From: Mycolicibacterium moriokaense
GTDB taxonomy: Bacteria; Actinomycetota; Actinomycetes; Mycobacteriales; Mycobacteriaceae
Length of the DNA: 64,000 nt
Direction: 5' to 3'
Assembly: GCF_003347205.1 (NCBI RefSeq)
Contig: NZ_QQBJ01000012.1
Span: forward strand, 1 to 64,000
The notes beneath the pieces are model-generated. The model ran no database searches and had not been told where the DNA came from. It was given only the letters and a program-made list of their open reading frames with translations. A program made the translations under genes and the position numbers. Positions 8,155 to 16,525 of this stretch are shown here, in pieces; position 1 is the stretch's first letter, and each line of letters opens with the position of its first letter.

Positions 8155-8258
8155 AGCCGCACTCCTCTCCGAGGCGGCGCGCGCGCTCCGGGGACTCTCG
8201 ACTGTAGGTGTCAGTCGTGCTCAGCGAGTGGCGATTTGGATTTTTCGAGCGCGGCGGG

Positions 8259-9044
8259 TCAGCGGGCCAGATCCCACTGCCCGAAATCGGCGGCGAGAAT
8301 GTCGTCCTCGTCGACGTGGGTGCCGCCCAGGCTGATTCCCGGGTCCGACGCCGTCACGATGACGCGTTGATACAACACCGCCGCGGGTTCGCGCTCACCC
8401 TGCGACCACGCCCTGGTCTGCCACGCCCACCGGTAGCCGGGCGTGGTCGAGTGTCCGATGACACCGTCTGCGATCGCCCATCCGCACACTCCGGCGTGCC
8501 CGTAGACACCCGTGCGCTGAACACCGAGCACCGAGTTGATGCCCCGAAGCCATTCGACCGCAACGGTTTTCCAGGTGCTAGAGTCGATGTCCTCGTCGAT
8601 GCTGAAGAAGATCGGCGCCGAATCGGGACCGCCCGCCGCGGCGTGCAGCCGCGACGCCGTCTGCGCGTCGGCGACGCCGCCGTCATAGCCGCGGGTGAAG
8701 TCCGACGGTGTCGGCCAGCCTGGTTTGCCGTACTGGTAGCAGCTGACGACGTGAAGCCCCAACGCCCGCAGAGCATCCGCGTAGTCACGGGTCACGGGCT
8801 TGAAGTCGAAGGTCGCCCCTGGCCGTAGCTCGGACACGTAGACCAGCGCGCCTGCATAGCCCGCCGCGGCGACTTGATCGGCGGGAACCAACCGCTCGGC
8901 GAAGTCGATCAGCGTGTCGGAGGGGGCCGATTCGCTCGGCGCGCTGAACGCCAGGGCGCCAACGCCGGCCAGCAGCGGAGCGCCCAGCGCGTAGGTCAGC
9001 AGGTCACGGCGGGAGAGCGATCCCTCACTCGGGTCCGACGACAC
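8259..9044 (-). CDS. Tat-exported DUF1906 protein (glycoside-hydrolase-like fold)
   Basis: The 261-residue protein begins with a twin-arginine signal, SRRDLLTYALGAP, and an Ala-rich hydrophobic stretch. The mature DUF1906 domain (about 45-255) includes YGKPGWPTPSDF and IFFSIDEDID. The family is typified by M. tuberculosis Rv2525c, a Tat substrate with a glycoside-hydrolase-like barrel linked to the cell wall. Carbohydrate cleavage is unproven. Its GTG start overlaps the 3' end of the cutinase gene by 20 bases, so the two are probably co-expressed as an envelope-remodelling pair. Confidence 0.8.
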   Translation of the reverse strand: MSSDPSEGSLSRRDLLTYALGAPLLAGVGALAFSAPSESAPSDTLIDFAERLVPADQVAAAGYAGALVYVSELRPGATFDFKPVTRDYADALRALGLHVVSCYQYGKPGWPTPSDFTRGYDGGVADAQTASRLHAAAGGPDSAPIFFSIDEDIDSSTWKTVAVEWLRGINSVLGVQRTGVYGHAGVCGWAIADGVIGHSTTPGYRWAWQTRAWSQGEREPAAVLYQRVIVTASDPGISLGGTHVDEDDILAADFGQWDLAR

Positions 9045-9930
9045 GGCATTCGGTCGTGCACGACAGGATCGTCTCCGGCGAGCGCTGCAGGTGTTGCTGC
9101 GGAGGCGGCGGCGCGGCGGGGATGGTCGACAGGGGCGGCGCGGCCGGAGCCGGCGACTGCTGCGGTGCGGCTGGAGCGGGTGTCTGTTGCGGCGCGGCGG
9201 GCGTGGGCAGGTGAGGCTGGCCCGCGGGAGCCGGGGTCTGCGGCGTGGCTTCGGGAGGCGGCGTTGTATCCAGCTTGGCGGCGGCGAACGTTGCCGCCTG
9301 GTCGACCTTGCCGGTCTCGACGTACTGCGTGTGTGCGTTGAAGTCCCGTCCGCTGGAGCAGACGAAGTCGTTGTCGACGCACATCTCGACGGTCTTGGCG
9401 GCGTACAGCGGTCCGACCTCGACGTCGGGCTGGTTGATGGCGTGCATGAACCGATCGTTGGGCTTTCCGAACAGAGCGACAGCGGCGACGTGCTGGGCGA
9501 TGTCGGGCGGCATCGGGTTGGGTACGCCTTCGGGTGCCCCGTCCGGGATCACGTTCGCGGTGACGAAGCCGGCGACGGCGGCGCCCTGCGAGAAACCGCC
9601 GAGCACGATGTTGGTGTCAGGGCAGTTGGCGGCCATGGTTTCGACCCGTGCGCTCGCGTCGCGGATACCGTCGAGGGCTCGCGGGAAGTCCGTCGTCGCG
9701 GGGTAGTCGACCGGATACACGTCCAGCGACTTCGCGCCGATGCGGGAGCGCAGCGCGTCCACGAAGGCCTGGCCGGTCGGGCCGAGGCCGGGGTCCTCGG
9801 CCGTACCTCGGGCGAACACCACCTCGACGTCGGGACACGGCTGGGCGGCGGCAGAGGCGGCCCCGCTGAGCTGAGTCAAGCCTGCCGCCGTCGCGGCCCC
9901 GACGAAAATGGCGATATTGCGTCCCCTCAC
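9025..9930 (-). CDS. cutinase-family serine esterase with Pro/Ala-rich tail
   Basis: The 301-residue secreted Culp-type esterase has an N-terminal signal ending near ASAAAQPC. The catalytic domain (about 30-215) has nucleophile motif GGFSQGAAV, then a Cys-linked CVDNDFVCSSGRDF loop bearing the Asp and a following His in NAHTQY. A tail of about 85 residues is rich in Pro, Ala and Gln, typical of wall-spanning linkers. It likely hydrolyses lipid esters at the cell surface. The start is uncertain: GTG at 9930 precedes the signal peptide directly, but there is no strong ribosome site. A TTG at 9978 would add 16 residues. Confidence 0.85.
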   Translation of the reverse strand: MRGRNIAIFVGAATAAGLTQLSGAASAAAQPCPDVEVVFARGTAEDPGLGPTGQAFVDALRSRIGAKSLDVYPVDYPATTDFPRALDGIRDASARVETMAANCPDTNIVLGGFSQGAAVAGFVTANVIPDGAPEGVPNPMPPDIAQHVAAVALFGKPNDRFMHAINQPDVEVGPLYAAKTVEMCVDNDFVCSSGRDFNAHTQYVETGKVDQAATFAAAKLDTTPPPEATPQTPAPAGQPHLPTPAAPQQTPAPAAPQQSPAPAAPPLSTIPAAPPPPQQHLQRSPETILSCTTECRVVGPE

Positions 9931-10419
9931 GGCGCAATGCTGACATAGGTTGACGACGATCGCGATTCGAATATCCAACAGCTAATGAACGTCTTATGAA
10001 TTGGCCAATGCCGACTTAATGCTTCGACGTTCGCGTGAATTGGTGATTACCTCTTTTCGATCCGTACCGGGGGCCCTGCCTGCTGACACAGCGAAGTCAG
10101 CGCTAACGGGCGGGTAATTCGTCCGCCTCTGATAAACGCGGGACGGTGCGCTTACCGCGAACGTGAACACAATGCGAATTGCGGCCCCGATTTTCCGCCG
10201 GGGTTTCACGTTCGACGGCCCGGCGCGTCGCTGAATCGTGTCGCCGTGGTCGACCGCAGCGAATATCCGGCGGGGCGCCGGGCAACGGTTCCGGCTAACG
10301 GTCACGGTGGGGCATCATCAAGATCAACCGTTACCAAAGTGATAGCAGTTACTGTTGTTACTTAAGTCAAATAAGTGAATGCTGTGAACCAACTGCGTCC
10401 ACTACCAGCGGAGTCGCCC
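9931..10419. other. intergenic region without a supported gene
   Basis: This stretch is less GC-rich than its neighbours, and I see no ORF with coding-like third positions; a 103-codon minus-strand frame at 9994-10305 looks spurious. It must hold the divergent promoters of the cutinase and polysaccharide-lyase genes, and it contains the GTTAC repeats described separately. Confidence 0.5.
10330..10361 (+). promoter_or_regulatory. three phased GTTAC direct repeats
   Basis: GTTAC occurs at 10330-10334, 10348-10352 and 10357-10361, with starts 18 and 9 bases apart. The last two form GTTAC-N4-GTTAC. Direct GTTAC/GTNAC repeats are used by response regulators such as MtrA or GlnR in actinobacteria. 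The repeats lie 59-90 bases before the ATG at 10420. Confidence 0.4.
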
Positions 10420-11775
10420 ATGTTGTCACTACGTGGTGTTCTCGCACTCGCCTCGAGCACGGTGATCGTCGCGGCCGTCGCCATCACCGCATCCGGCCCA
10501 CCCGCCGCGACGGCGGCAAATTTCACCGCGCTGGAAGGCGAGTCCATGAGCGTCTCCCCGTCCTATGCGGGCGGCACGGTGTCGGACTCGAGCGCGTCTG
10601 GCGGGACTGCGCTCATCCTGCGCTCCCCGGCGACCGCATCGAAGACGATGTCGCTGCCCGACTCGACGTCGGTGGTGGTGCGCGCGCGCGGGCAGCGGAC
10701 CTGTGGCAGCGCCCCGGTGATGAACGTGACAATCGACGGCCAGAACATCTCCAAGACGCAGGTCTCGGCGACGTCGTGGACCGATTACACGTCGCAGATC
10801 TCGATACCCGCGGGCACGCACACCATCGGAATCGTCTACTCCACCCAGGGCGTCGCCTTCTTCTGTCTGCGGAGCCTGTCGGTGGACAGCGTGACCGTGG
10901 TCGCCAGCGCGACGACCACAACCACCACGACCACGTCGACGACGCCCACCACGACGTCGACCACACCGACGACGACGTCCACCACGCCGACGACGACCAC
11001 GACTACACCCACCACCAGCACGCCGACCACGAGCCCGACGTCGAATCCCGCGGCGCGCATGTTCAACGGCGACTACTCCACCGGAAACTTCTCGCAGTGG
11101 CCGGTCGTGCAGACCAAGTACTACAACTCGTACGGATCGAGCTACCAACCCGCTTATCCCGCAACGATTGTGTCCGATTCGCAGAAGGGCAACGTCGGGC
11201 GCTTCGAGGTCCGATCGGGCGATGTGCCGTCGTTCGGCGGCGGGGAGCGTTCCGAGGTACAGGCCGGCGAAGCCCAAACGGGCGGAACGGAAGGCCAGAC
11301 GAGGTGGTATCAGTTCTCCGTCCGATTCGACCCGACGTTCCCGCAGAACCACGCGGACCTCGGCTGGGGCCTGACCAACCAGTGGCATTCGGACTCCGAT
11401 GGCAGCCCGCCGGTGGGCTGGTACGTCGACCAGAAGAACGGCTACTGGTCGTTGACCATCCACAAGCAGTCCTCGCCCGGCGTCTACCTGGCGACCATCC
11501 CGATCTTCAACGTTCCGCTGGGCACCTCCTGGCACGACGTGAAGATGCAGGTCAATTGGTCGGCTTCGGACACCCAGGGCTTTATCAGGTTGTGGCTCAA
11601 CGGAGTACGGCAGACCTTCGTCAACGGGCAGGACACCTACTACATCCGCACGCTGATCCCTGGCGCGACCACCGTCTACTACAAGGAGGGGTACTACCGG
11701 CAGCCGATGAAGCCGACGGGGATCGTGTACCACACCGGGTTCCGCGCCGCGTCGGAAGAAGGCGGCCTGAACTAG
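10420..11775 (+). CDS. secreted polysaccharide lyase with carbohydrate-binding module
   Basis: The 451-residue exported protein has a signal peptide (MLSLRGVLALASS to TAANF) and an N-terminal beta-sandwich carbohydrate-binding-like domain (about 35-165, start ALEGESMSV, typical of CBM6/35). A Thr/Pro linker of about 45 residues follows. The C-terminal domain (about 215-451) resembles heparin-lyase/PL20-type polysaccharide lyases, with FEVRSGD, GERSEVQ, NQWHSDSDG and WYVDQKNGYW. It probably cleaves a uronate polymer outside the cell. ATG 10420 is preferred because GGAG is six bases upstream and the signal follows; GTG at 10375 is the longer option. Confidence 0.65.
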   Translation: MLSLRGVLALASSTVIVAAVAITASGPPAATAANFTALEGESMSVSPSYAGGTVSDSSASGGTALILRSPATASKTMSLPDSTSVVVRARGQRTCGSAPVMNVTIDGQNISKTQVSATSWTDYTSQISIPAGTHTIGIVYSTQGVAFFCLRSLSVDSVTVVASATTTTTTTTSTTPTTTSTTPTTTSTTPTTTTTTPTTSTPTTSPTSNPAARMFNGDYSTGNFSQWPVVQTKYYNSYGSSYQPAYPATIVSDSQKGNVGRFEVRSGDVPSFGGGERSEVQAGEAQTGGTEGQTRWYQFSVRFDPTFPQNHADLGWGLTNQWHSDSDGSPPVGWYVDQKNGYWSLTIHKQSSPGVYLATIPIFNVPLGTSWHDVKMQVNWSASDTQGFIRLWLNGVRQTFVNGQDTYYIRTLIPGATTVYYKEGYYRQPMKPTGIVYHTGFRAASEEGGLN

Positions 11776-11779
11776 CGGC

Positions 11780-14152
11780 CTAGATCATGTCCTTGTCGGT
11801 CAGTCGGCGCATCAGGAACCAGCCGACGAACACCGGCAGCCAACAGGTGAGCACCCGGTAGAGCAACACCGAGGGCACCGCGATCCCGGCCGGCACGCCG
11901 AACGCGGCGAGGCCACCGATCAGCGCCGCTTCCACCGCGCCGACGCCGCCCGGGGTGGGCGCCGCGGATGCCAGCGTGCCGCCGATCATCGTCACCACGG
12001 TCACGGTGATGAACGAGGTGTCGCCGCCGAACGCGGAAATGGACGCCCACAACGCCAGCGCCGCCCCCAGAGTCGTTGCGGCACAACCGAGGACGATCAG
12101 CACCAGGCGACGCGGCTCGCGGGCGAGTTCGGCGAGGTCGCGCAGCACCTCGCGGACCCGCGGCCCGACCGTCGCGGTCAGCCACCGGCGCAGCGGCGGC
12201 ACCACTCCGAACGCCACGATCAGCAGCACCAGGATCCCGGCGACGATGTAGACGATGAGTTTGGACGGCACGAAGTGGGACAGATCGGCCGACGCTCCGG
12301 CGAACGCGCTGAACAAAATCAACAGCGTGATGTGGGTGACCACCTGCACCGACTGCTGCAGCGCCACCGCGGTGGCCGCCCGCAGTGCGCCGAGTCCGCC
12401 CTTCTGCAGGAACCGCGCGCTGAGCGCCAGGCCGCCGACGCCGGCCGGGGTGGTCGTGGCGGCGAACGTGTTGGCCACCTGCATCAGGGTCAGGTTGCGG
12501 TAGCTGACCATGCCGTCGGCGCACGCCCACAAAGCGGCCGCCGCGCCAAGGTATTTCAGCGCCGAGACGGCCAGGCCCAGCAGCGCCCACCAATAGTTGG
12601 CCGTCTTCAGTTCGGACACGAAAGTCGGGACCGTGCTGATGAACGGCAGCGCGACGTAGACCAGCGCAACCAGCAGCACCATCTGCAGGATCTGGTTGCG
12701 GTTGAAGCGGGTGACGGTCGCGGTCTCGATCTCGTCGGCGCCGGTCTGCAACTGAACCTCGTCCCGGACTGTGCCGAGCACTCGTTTGGCGTCGGGAACG
12801 AACTCCCGGATACGTTTGGGCACAGCGGCTTTGGTGAGGCGCTGGGACGCCGTCAGGATCGCGGACTTGTCGAAGACGCCGATGGCGGCACGCACCGCCG
12901 TCGGCGCGTCGTAGAGGGTGGTCGTCGTCACCAGCAGCTGAGCGATGTCGGACTGCAGTTGTGCGTCGGTCGAGCCGTACTCGGCGTGGTCGAAGCCGCC
13001 GAACAACACGGTGTCGCCGTCCACCGTGATCTTGTTGGCCCGCAGGTCGCCGTGTGAGATGTGGTGATCGTGCAGGACCCGCAGCGAGCCCCAAATCCTT
13101 GGCACCAGAGTGGTTTCGGCCGCTTCGTCGAGTGGTGTGCCGCGCGCGGGAGTGTGCGCGTACATGGTCCACCCGCGGTCGAGTGGCGTCACGGCGATCG
13201 GCGAGGTGTTGGCGACACCGAGATCGCCGATCGCGATCGCCATCAACGCGCGGTGCTCGACGACGCGCCGCATCGACGCGTGGAACGGCGCCGTTTCACC
13301 GCCACGCAACGTGAACTTGCGCCACAGCTGACGAAGTGCGCCGCCGCTGCGCTGATTCGGGCTGTACAGCTCCAGTATCTTGGCGGCGCCGTCGGCGCAG
13401 TCGGCGGACAGCAGCAGCGATCCGGGCCCTGCCAGCCGGATGACCGTCAGCCCGGTCACCGAGCAGCCGCGTCGGTCCATCGCGCGCACGGCGCCGTCGA
13501 GCGGAACCTCCAGCGCAGGCGTTCCCACCAGAAGCACCACCAGGGCGCCGACGAACCAGCCGACCGCCAGCCCGAGCAGTGAGCGCGCCGGCACCACCGC
13601 GCTGATCACCAGATGGATCGGCACGAAGGCCAGCAGCAGCGCCCACCACCAGTGCCGCCACCGCGACGGCAGCCATGGTCCCGACACCGTGAGGATCGCC
13701 GCGAGCATCGCGATCCAGCGCGGATCGTCGAGGAACTGCGAGAGGAAGGTCTTGGGTTGCTCGGCCACGTCCCAGTGCCAGCGCGGAGCGGCGAAGCCGC
13801 CAGGCCGCACAGACAGCGCGAGCACCGCGATGACGCCCGCCGCCGCGTACGCGCCCAGCAGCTTCCAGTGCCTGCCTGCGACCAGCCCGATCAGGATCGC
13901 GAACGGCAGCGCGGCGATGGCGATGCCGTAGCCGAGATAGACCAGGTTGGACTGGATCGGGGTGAGCACTCCGACGATGTCGCTGATGGACCGTTCCAGC
14001 GAAACCCAGTCATATCGGGTGATCAGCGAGCCGGCGATGACGACCGCGAGGAAGATCGCGGCCAGCAGCAGCCGCAGGATGTCGCTGGTGCGCCGGATCA
14101 GCGGCTGCAGCAAGCTCCCCGAAACAGGGATGTCCCGGCCGTCGACGCGCAC
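11780..14152 (-). CDS. flippase-like (UPF0104/YbhN, LPG-synthase-fold) membrane protein with kinase-like middle domain
   Basis: The 790-residue protein has N-terminal membrane helices (about 25-215), a soluble middle (about 225-470) and a C-terminal UPF0104/lysylphosphatidylglycerol-synthase membrane region (about 490-785) with NTFAATTTPAGVGGLAL and SAAPTPGGVGAVEAAL. The middle has a kinase-like fold signature, HGDLRANKITVDGD then FGGFDHAEYG. The usual metal-binding Asp before F-D is missing and the Asn is shifted, so it is probably a pseudokinase or binding domain. The likely role is lipid or polyprenyl-glycan translocation. It ends four bases from the lyase gene, tail to tail. Confidence 0.7.
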   Translation of the reverse strand: MRVDGRDIPVSGSLLQPLIRRTSDILRLLLAAIFLAVVIAGSLITRYDWVSLERSISDIVGVLTPIQSNLVYLGYGIAIAALPFAILIGLVAGRHWKLLGAYAAAGVIAVLALSVRPGGFAAPRWHWDVAEQPKTFLSQFLDDPRWIAMLAAILTVSGPWLPSRWRHWWWALLLAFVPIHLVISAVVPARSLLGLAVGWFVGALVVLLVGTPALEVPLDGAVRAMDRRGCSVTGLTVIRLAGPGSLLLSADCADGAAKILELYSPNQRSGGALRQLWRKFTLRGGETAPFHASMRRVVEHRALMAIAIGDLGVANTSPIAVTPLDRGWTMYAHTPARGTPLDEAAETTLVPRIWGSLRVLHDHHISHGDLRANKITVDGDTVLFGGFDHAEYGSTDAQLQSDIAQLLVTTTTLYDAPTAVRAAIGVFDKSAILTASQRLTKAAVPKRIREFVPDAKRVLGTVRDEVQLQTGADEIETATVTRFNRNQILQMVLLVALVYVALPFISTVPTFVSELKTANYWWALLGLAVSALKYLGAAAALWACADGMVSYRNLTLMQVANTFAATTTPAGVGGLALSARFLQKGGLGALRAATAVALQQSVQVVTHITLLILFSAFAGASADLSHFVPSKLIVYIVAGILVLLIVAFGVVPPLRRWLTATVGPRVREVLRDLAELAREPRRLVLIVLGCAATTLGAALALWASISAFGGDTSFITVTVVTMIGGTLASAAPTPGGVGAVEAALIGGLAAFGVPAGIAVPSVLLYRVLTCWLPVFVGWFLMRRLTDKDMI

Positions 14153-14189
14153 GCGGACTAGTTAACACCGGCAGGGCCGTCCGTCGTGC

Positions 14190-15863
14190 GTGGACGTCGC
14201 GCGGGGAGACTGCACAGCCGGCATTCGCATGCCGCACCATTTCGTAACCGGTACGTTTGCTGGCGTGGATGATCGGCAGCCCGATCGGGCGCCGGCCGAG
14301 GAGCGCTATCGCCGCCTGGTCGAACGCAGCCCCGATGGCATCTGCGTGCAGAAGGACGGGTGCGTCCTCTATGTCAACGAGGCAGGCGTGCGGCTGATGC
14401 TCGCCGAATCGAGCGATCAGCTGATCGGTAAGCCGATCACCGATTTCGTGGCGCCGGAGTCGTTGCCCGCGATGCGGGAGGGAATTGCGGCGCTGCAGAA
14501 GGTCGGCGATTTGTCGCCGCAATACCCGGCGTTGATGATCCGGGCCGACGGTACCCGGCTGCCCGTCGAAGTCGTCGTCGTGCGGACGGTGTGGGACGGC
14601 GAGCCCGCATACCAGGTGGTCACCCGCGACATCAGCGCGCGCCACGCCGCCGAGACCGTGCTGCGCTATCAGGCCGCGCTGGTCAACCACGTCAGCGACG
14701 CGATCATCGCGACCACGCCCGCCGGGATCGTCAGCAGCTGGAATCCGGCGGCAGAGGCGATATACGGCCGCTCGACCGATGAGGCGCGCGGCAGGAAGAT
14801 CGGCGAGATGGTCGGCGCCGCAGTTGATCCGGGGGCGATCGTGGCGTCGGGCGGCGTCGTCCACAGCACCCACCGCCGCGTTGACGGCGCACCGCTCGAT
14901 GTGCGCGTCTCCGCTGCCGTCATGGCGGACGGCTACGTATTCGTCTGCTGCGATCTGACCGCCCTGCACCGTGCCGAGCAACACTTCGAGGCGATCGTCG
15001 CGTCGATGGCCGAAGGCGTCATCCTGATCGGCAAGGACAACCGCATCAAGTCGATCAACCCGGCCGCCGTGCAGATCATGGGTGTCGGACCCGAGTACGT
15101 CGGCCGCGACTTCTTCGAAATCACCGACGAGTTCCCGTTCTACGACGCCGACGGCATGAACATCCCGCCCCAATTGCGGCCCGCCCGCGTGGTGTTGCGC
15201 ACGGGCGTGCCGTTTTTCAACCGCGTCTTCGGCTTCGACCAGTTCGGCGGCGAGCGTTCCTGGTTGATGTCCAGCTGCCGGCTGCTCAACCCCGACATGC
15301 CGGGGCAGTCCGACATGCTCATGTCGTTCACCGACATCACCGCTGAACGCAAGACCGCCGACAAGGTGATGTTCTATGCCACCCACGACGCGCTGACCGA
15401 ACTGCCCAACCGGGTGTCGGTGCTGCGCAGGCTCAGGAAGTCGCTCGCGTCGCCCAACGAGGCCGACCAGTTGCGGGCGGTGCTGTTCATCGACATCGAC
15501 GACCTGAAGTCGACAAACGACACGCTGGGCCACACCGCCGGCGACGATCTGCTGCGCGCGGCCGCTTCGTGTCTGCGCCGCGTGGTGGCCGCCGACGACG
15601 TGGCGGGACGGCTCGGCGGCGACGAGTTCGTCGTGCTGGTGTTCCGTGACGTCAGCACAACCGAACTCGACGACATGATCACCCAGCTGCGGGTCGCGCT
15701 GGAGACGCCCGCCACGATCGGTGCGACGAGCGCGCGGATCGGCGCCAGCATCGGCGTCGTCGAAGTCGATCGCGGCGACCGGCGGACGGCCGACGAGATC
15801 CTTCGCGACGCCGACTTCGCGATGTACGAGGCCAAGCGCGCGCGTCGGGGCCGCAGCGGCTAG
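14190..15863 (+). CDS. triple-PAS diguanylate cyclase (GGDEF)
   Basis: The 557-residue soluble protein has three PAS modules (about 30-145, 150-265 and 270-385) followed by a GGDEF domain (about 390-555). The active site reads GRLGGDEFVVLVF and is intact, with FIDIDDLKSTNDTLGH binding metal and nucleotide. The inhibitory I-site RxxD is absent (the four residues are VAAD), so no product inhibition at that site is expected. It should make cyclic di-GMP in response to signals sensed by PAS. The start is uncertain: the longest frame opens at GTG 14190, while GTG 14265, 13 bases after TACGTT, could start a leaderless mRNA. Its stop overlaps the TetR gene tail to tail. Confidence 0.8.
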   Translation: MDVARGDCTAGIRMPHHFVTGTFAGVDDRQPDRAPAEERYRRLVERSPDGICVQKDGCVLYVNEAGVRLMLAESSDQLIGKPITDFVAPESLPAMREGIAALQKVGDLSPQYPALMIRADGTRLPVEVVVVRTVWDGEPAYQVVTRDISARHAAETVLRYQAALVNHVSDAIIATTPAGIVSSWNPAAEAIYGRSTDEARGRKIGEMVGAAVDPGAIVASGGVVHSTHRRVDGAPLDVRVSAAVMADGYVFVCCDLTALHRAEQHFEAIVASMAEGVILIGKDNRIKSINPAAVQIMGVGPEYVGRDFFEITDEFPFYDADGMNIPPQLRPARVVLRTGVPFFNRVFGFDQFGGERSWLMSSCRLLNPDMPGQSDMLMSFTDITAERKTADKVMFYATHDALTELPNRVSVLRRLRKSLASPNEADQLRAVLFIDIDDLKSTNDTLGHTAGDDLLRAAASCLRRVVAADDVAGRLGGDEFVVLVFRDVSTTELDDMITQLRVALETPATIGATSARIGASIGVVEVDRGDRRTADEILRDADFAMYEAKRARRGRSG

Positions 15864-16525
15864 GCGGAGCTGCGGCTGCGTCTCGGGCCCGGCTCGGGCG
15901 GGCGCACCGACTCGAGCACCTGCGCCATCTTGGGGTAGATGATCGCCGGACCCAGCCATCGGGCGACGAACCGGCGCAACTCGATTCCGTTGCGCGCCGG
16001 TTGGCCCGGGTCGGTCAGCAGCGAATACATTGTGCGCAGACCGATTTCGGCCAACTCGTCGATGGCGTCGTCGTCGTAGCCGTTTGCCTTCCAGTCGACG
16101 TTGAGTCGGTGCAGCATCGATCGGCCGAACGCCTTGGCGGTATCGGATGTCAGCATGGCCGTCGCACCGTCGGTGGTTCGCGTGCTGAGCATGTGTTCGA
16201 ACTGGCGGTCGCCTGTGAGTTGCTCGACGGCGAACGCCACACCTTCGACGATCGCCTCCGCGGGGTCGGTGACATCGCCGAGGTGCGCCGCGAACTGGTC
16301 GAGGAATCCGTTGGTCGACCGCATCGCGCTGACCAGCAGCATCGCCTCGGCGCTCGGGAAGTAGCGGTACACCGTCTGGCGCGTAACACCAAGGGCGCGT
16401 GCCACATCCGCGATCCGCAATGAGGGGCCGCGCTCGGCCACGATGCGTTCGGCCGCGTCGAGGATGCGGTCCAGCGCCTCCTCGTCGGTGGCGGGGGCGT
16501 TGCCCGACCAGCCGTGGCTACGCAT
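15860..16525 (-). CDS. TetR-family regulator
   Basis: The 221-residue regulator has an N-terminal helix-turn-helix (about 20-65) with RIADVARALGVTRQTVYRYF, the TetR signature. A helical ligand-binding C-terminal half of about 150 residues follows. Its start overlaps the end of the P450 gene by eight bases on the same strand, so the P450 and regulator are co-transcribed. A reasonable inference is that it represses this operon from the upstream region and responds to the P450 substrate or product. Confidence 0.85.
   Translation of the reverse strand: MRSHGWSGNAPATDEEALDRILDAAERIVAERGPSLRIADVARALGVTRQTVYRYFPSAEAMLLVSAMRSTNGFLDQFAAHLGDVTDPAEAIVEGVAFAVEQLTGDRQFEHMLSTRTTDGATAMLTSDTAKAFGRSMLHRLNVDWKANGYDDDAIDELAEIGLRTMYSLLTDPGQPARNGIELRRFVARWLGPAIIYPKMAQVLESVRPPEPGPRRSRSSA

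Noticed and set aside
9994-10305. 103-codon minus-strand ORF in the intergenic region
   Set aside because: Third-position GC is not elevated, the product has no recognisable feature, and no ribosome site precedes it.
10909-11045. ACC/ACG-rich microsatellite as a separate repeat feature
   Set aside because: It encodes the in-frame Thr/Pro linker of the lyase and is explained by protein composition.
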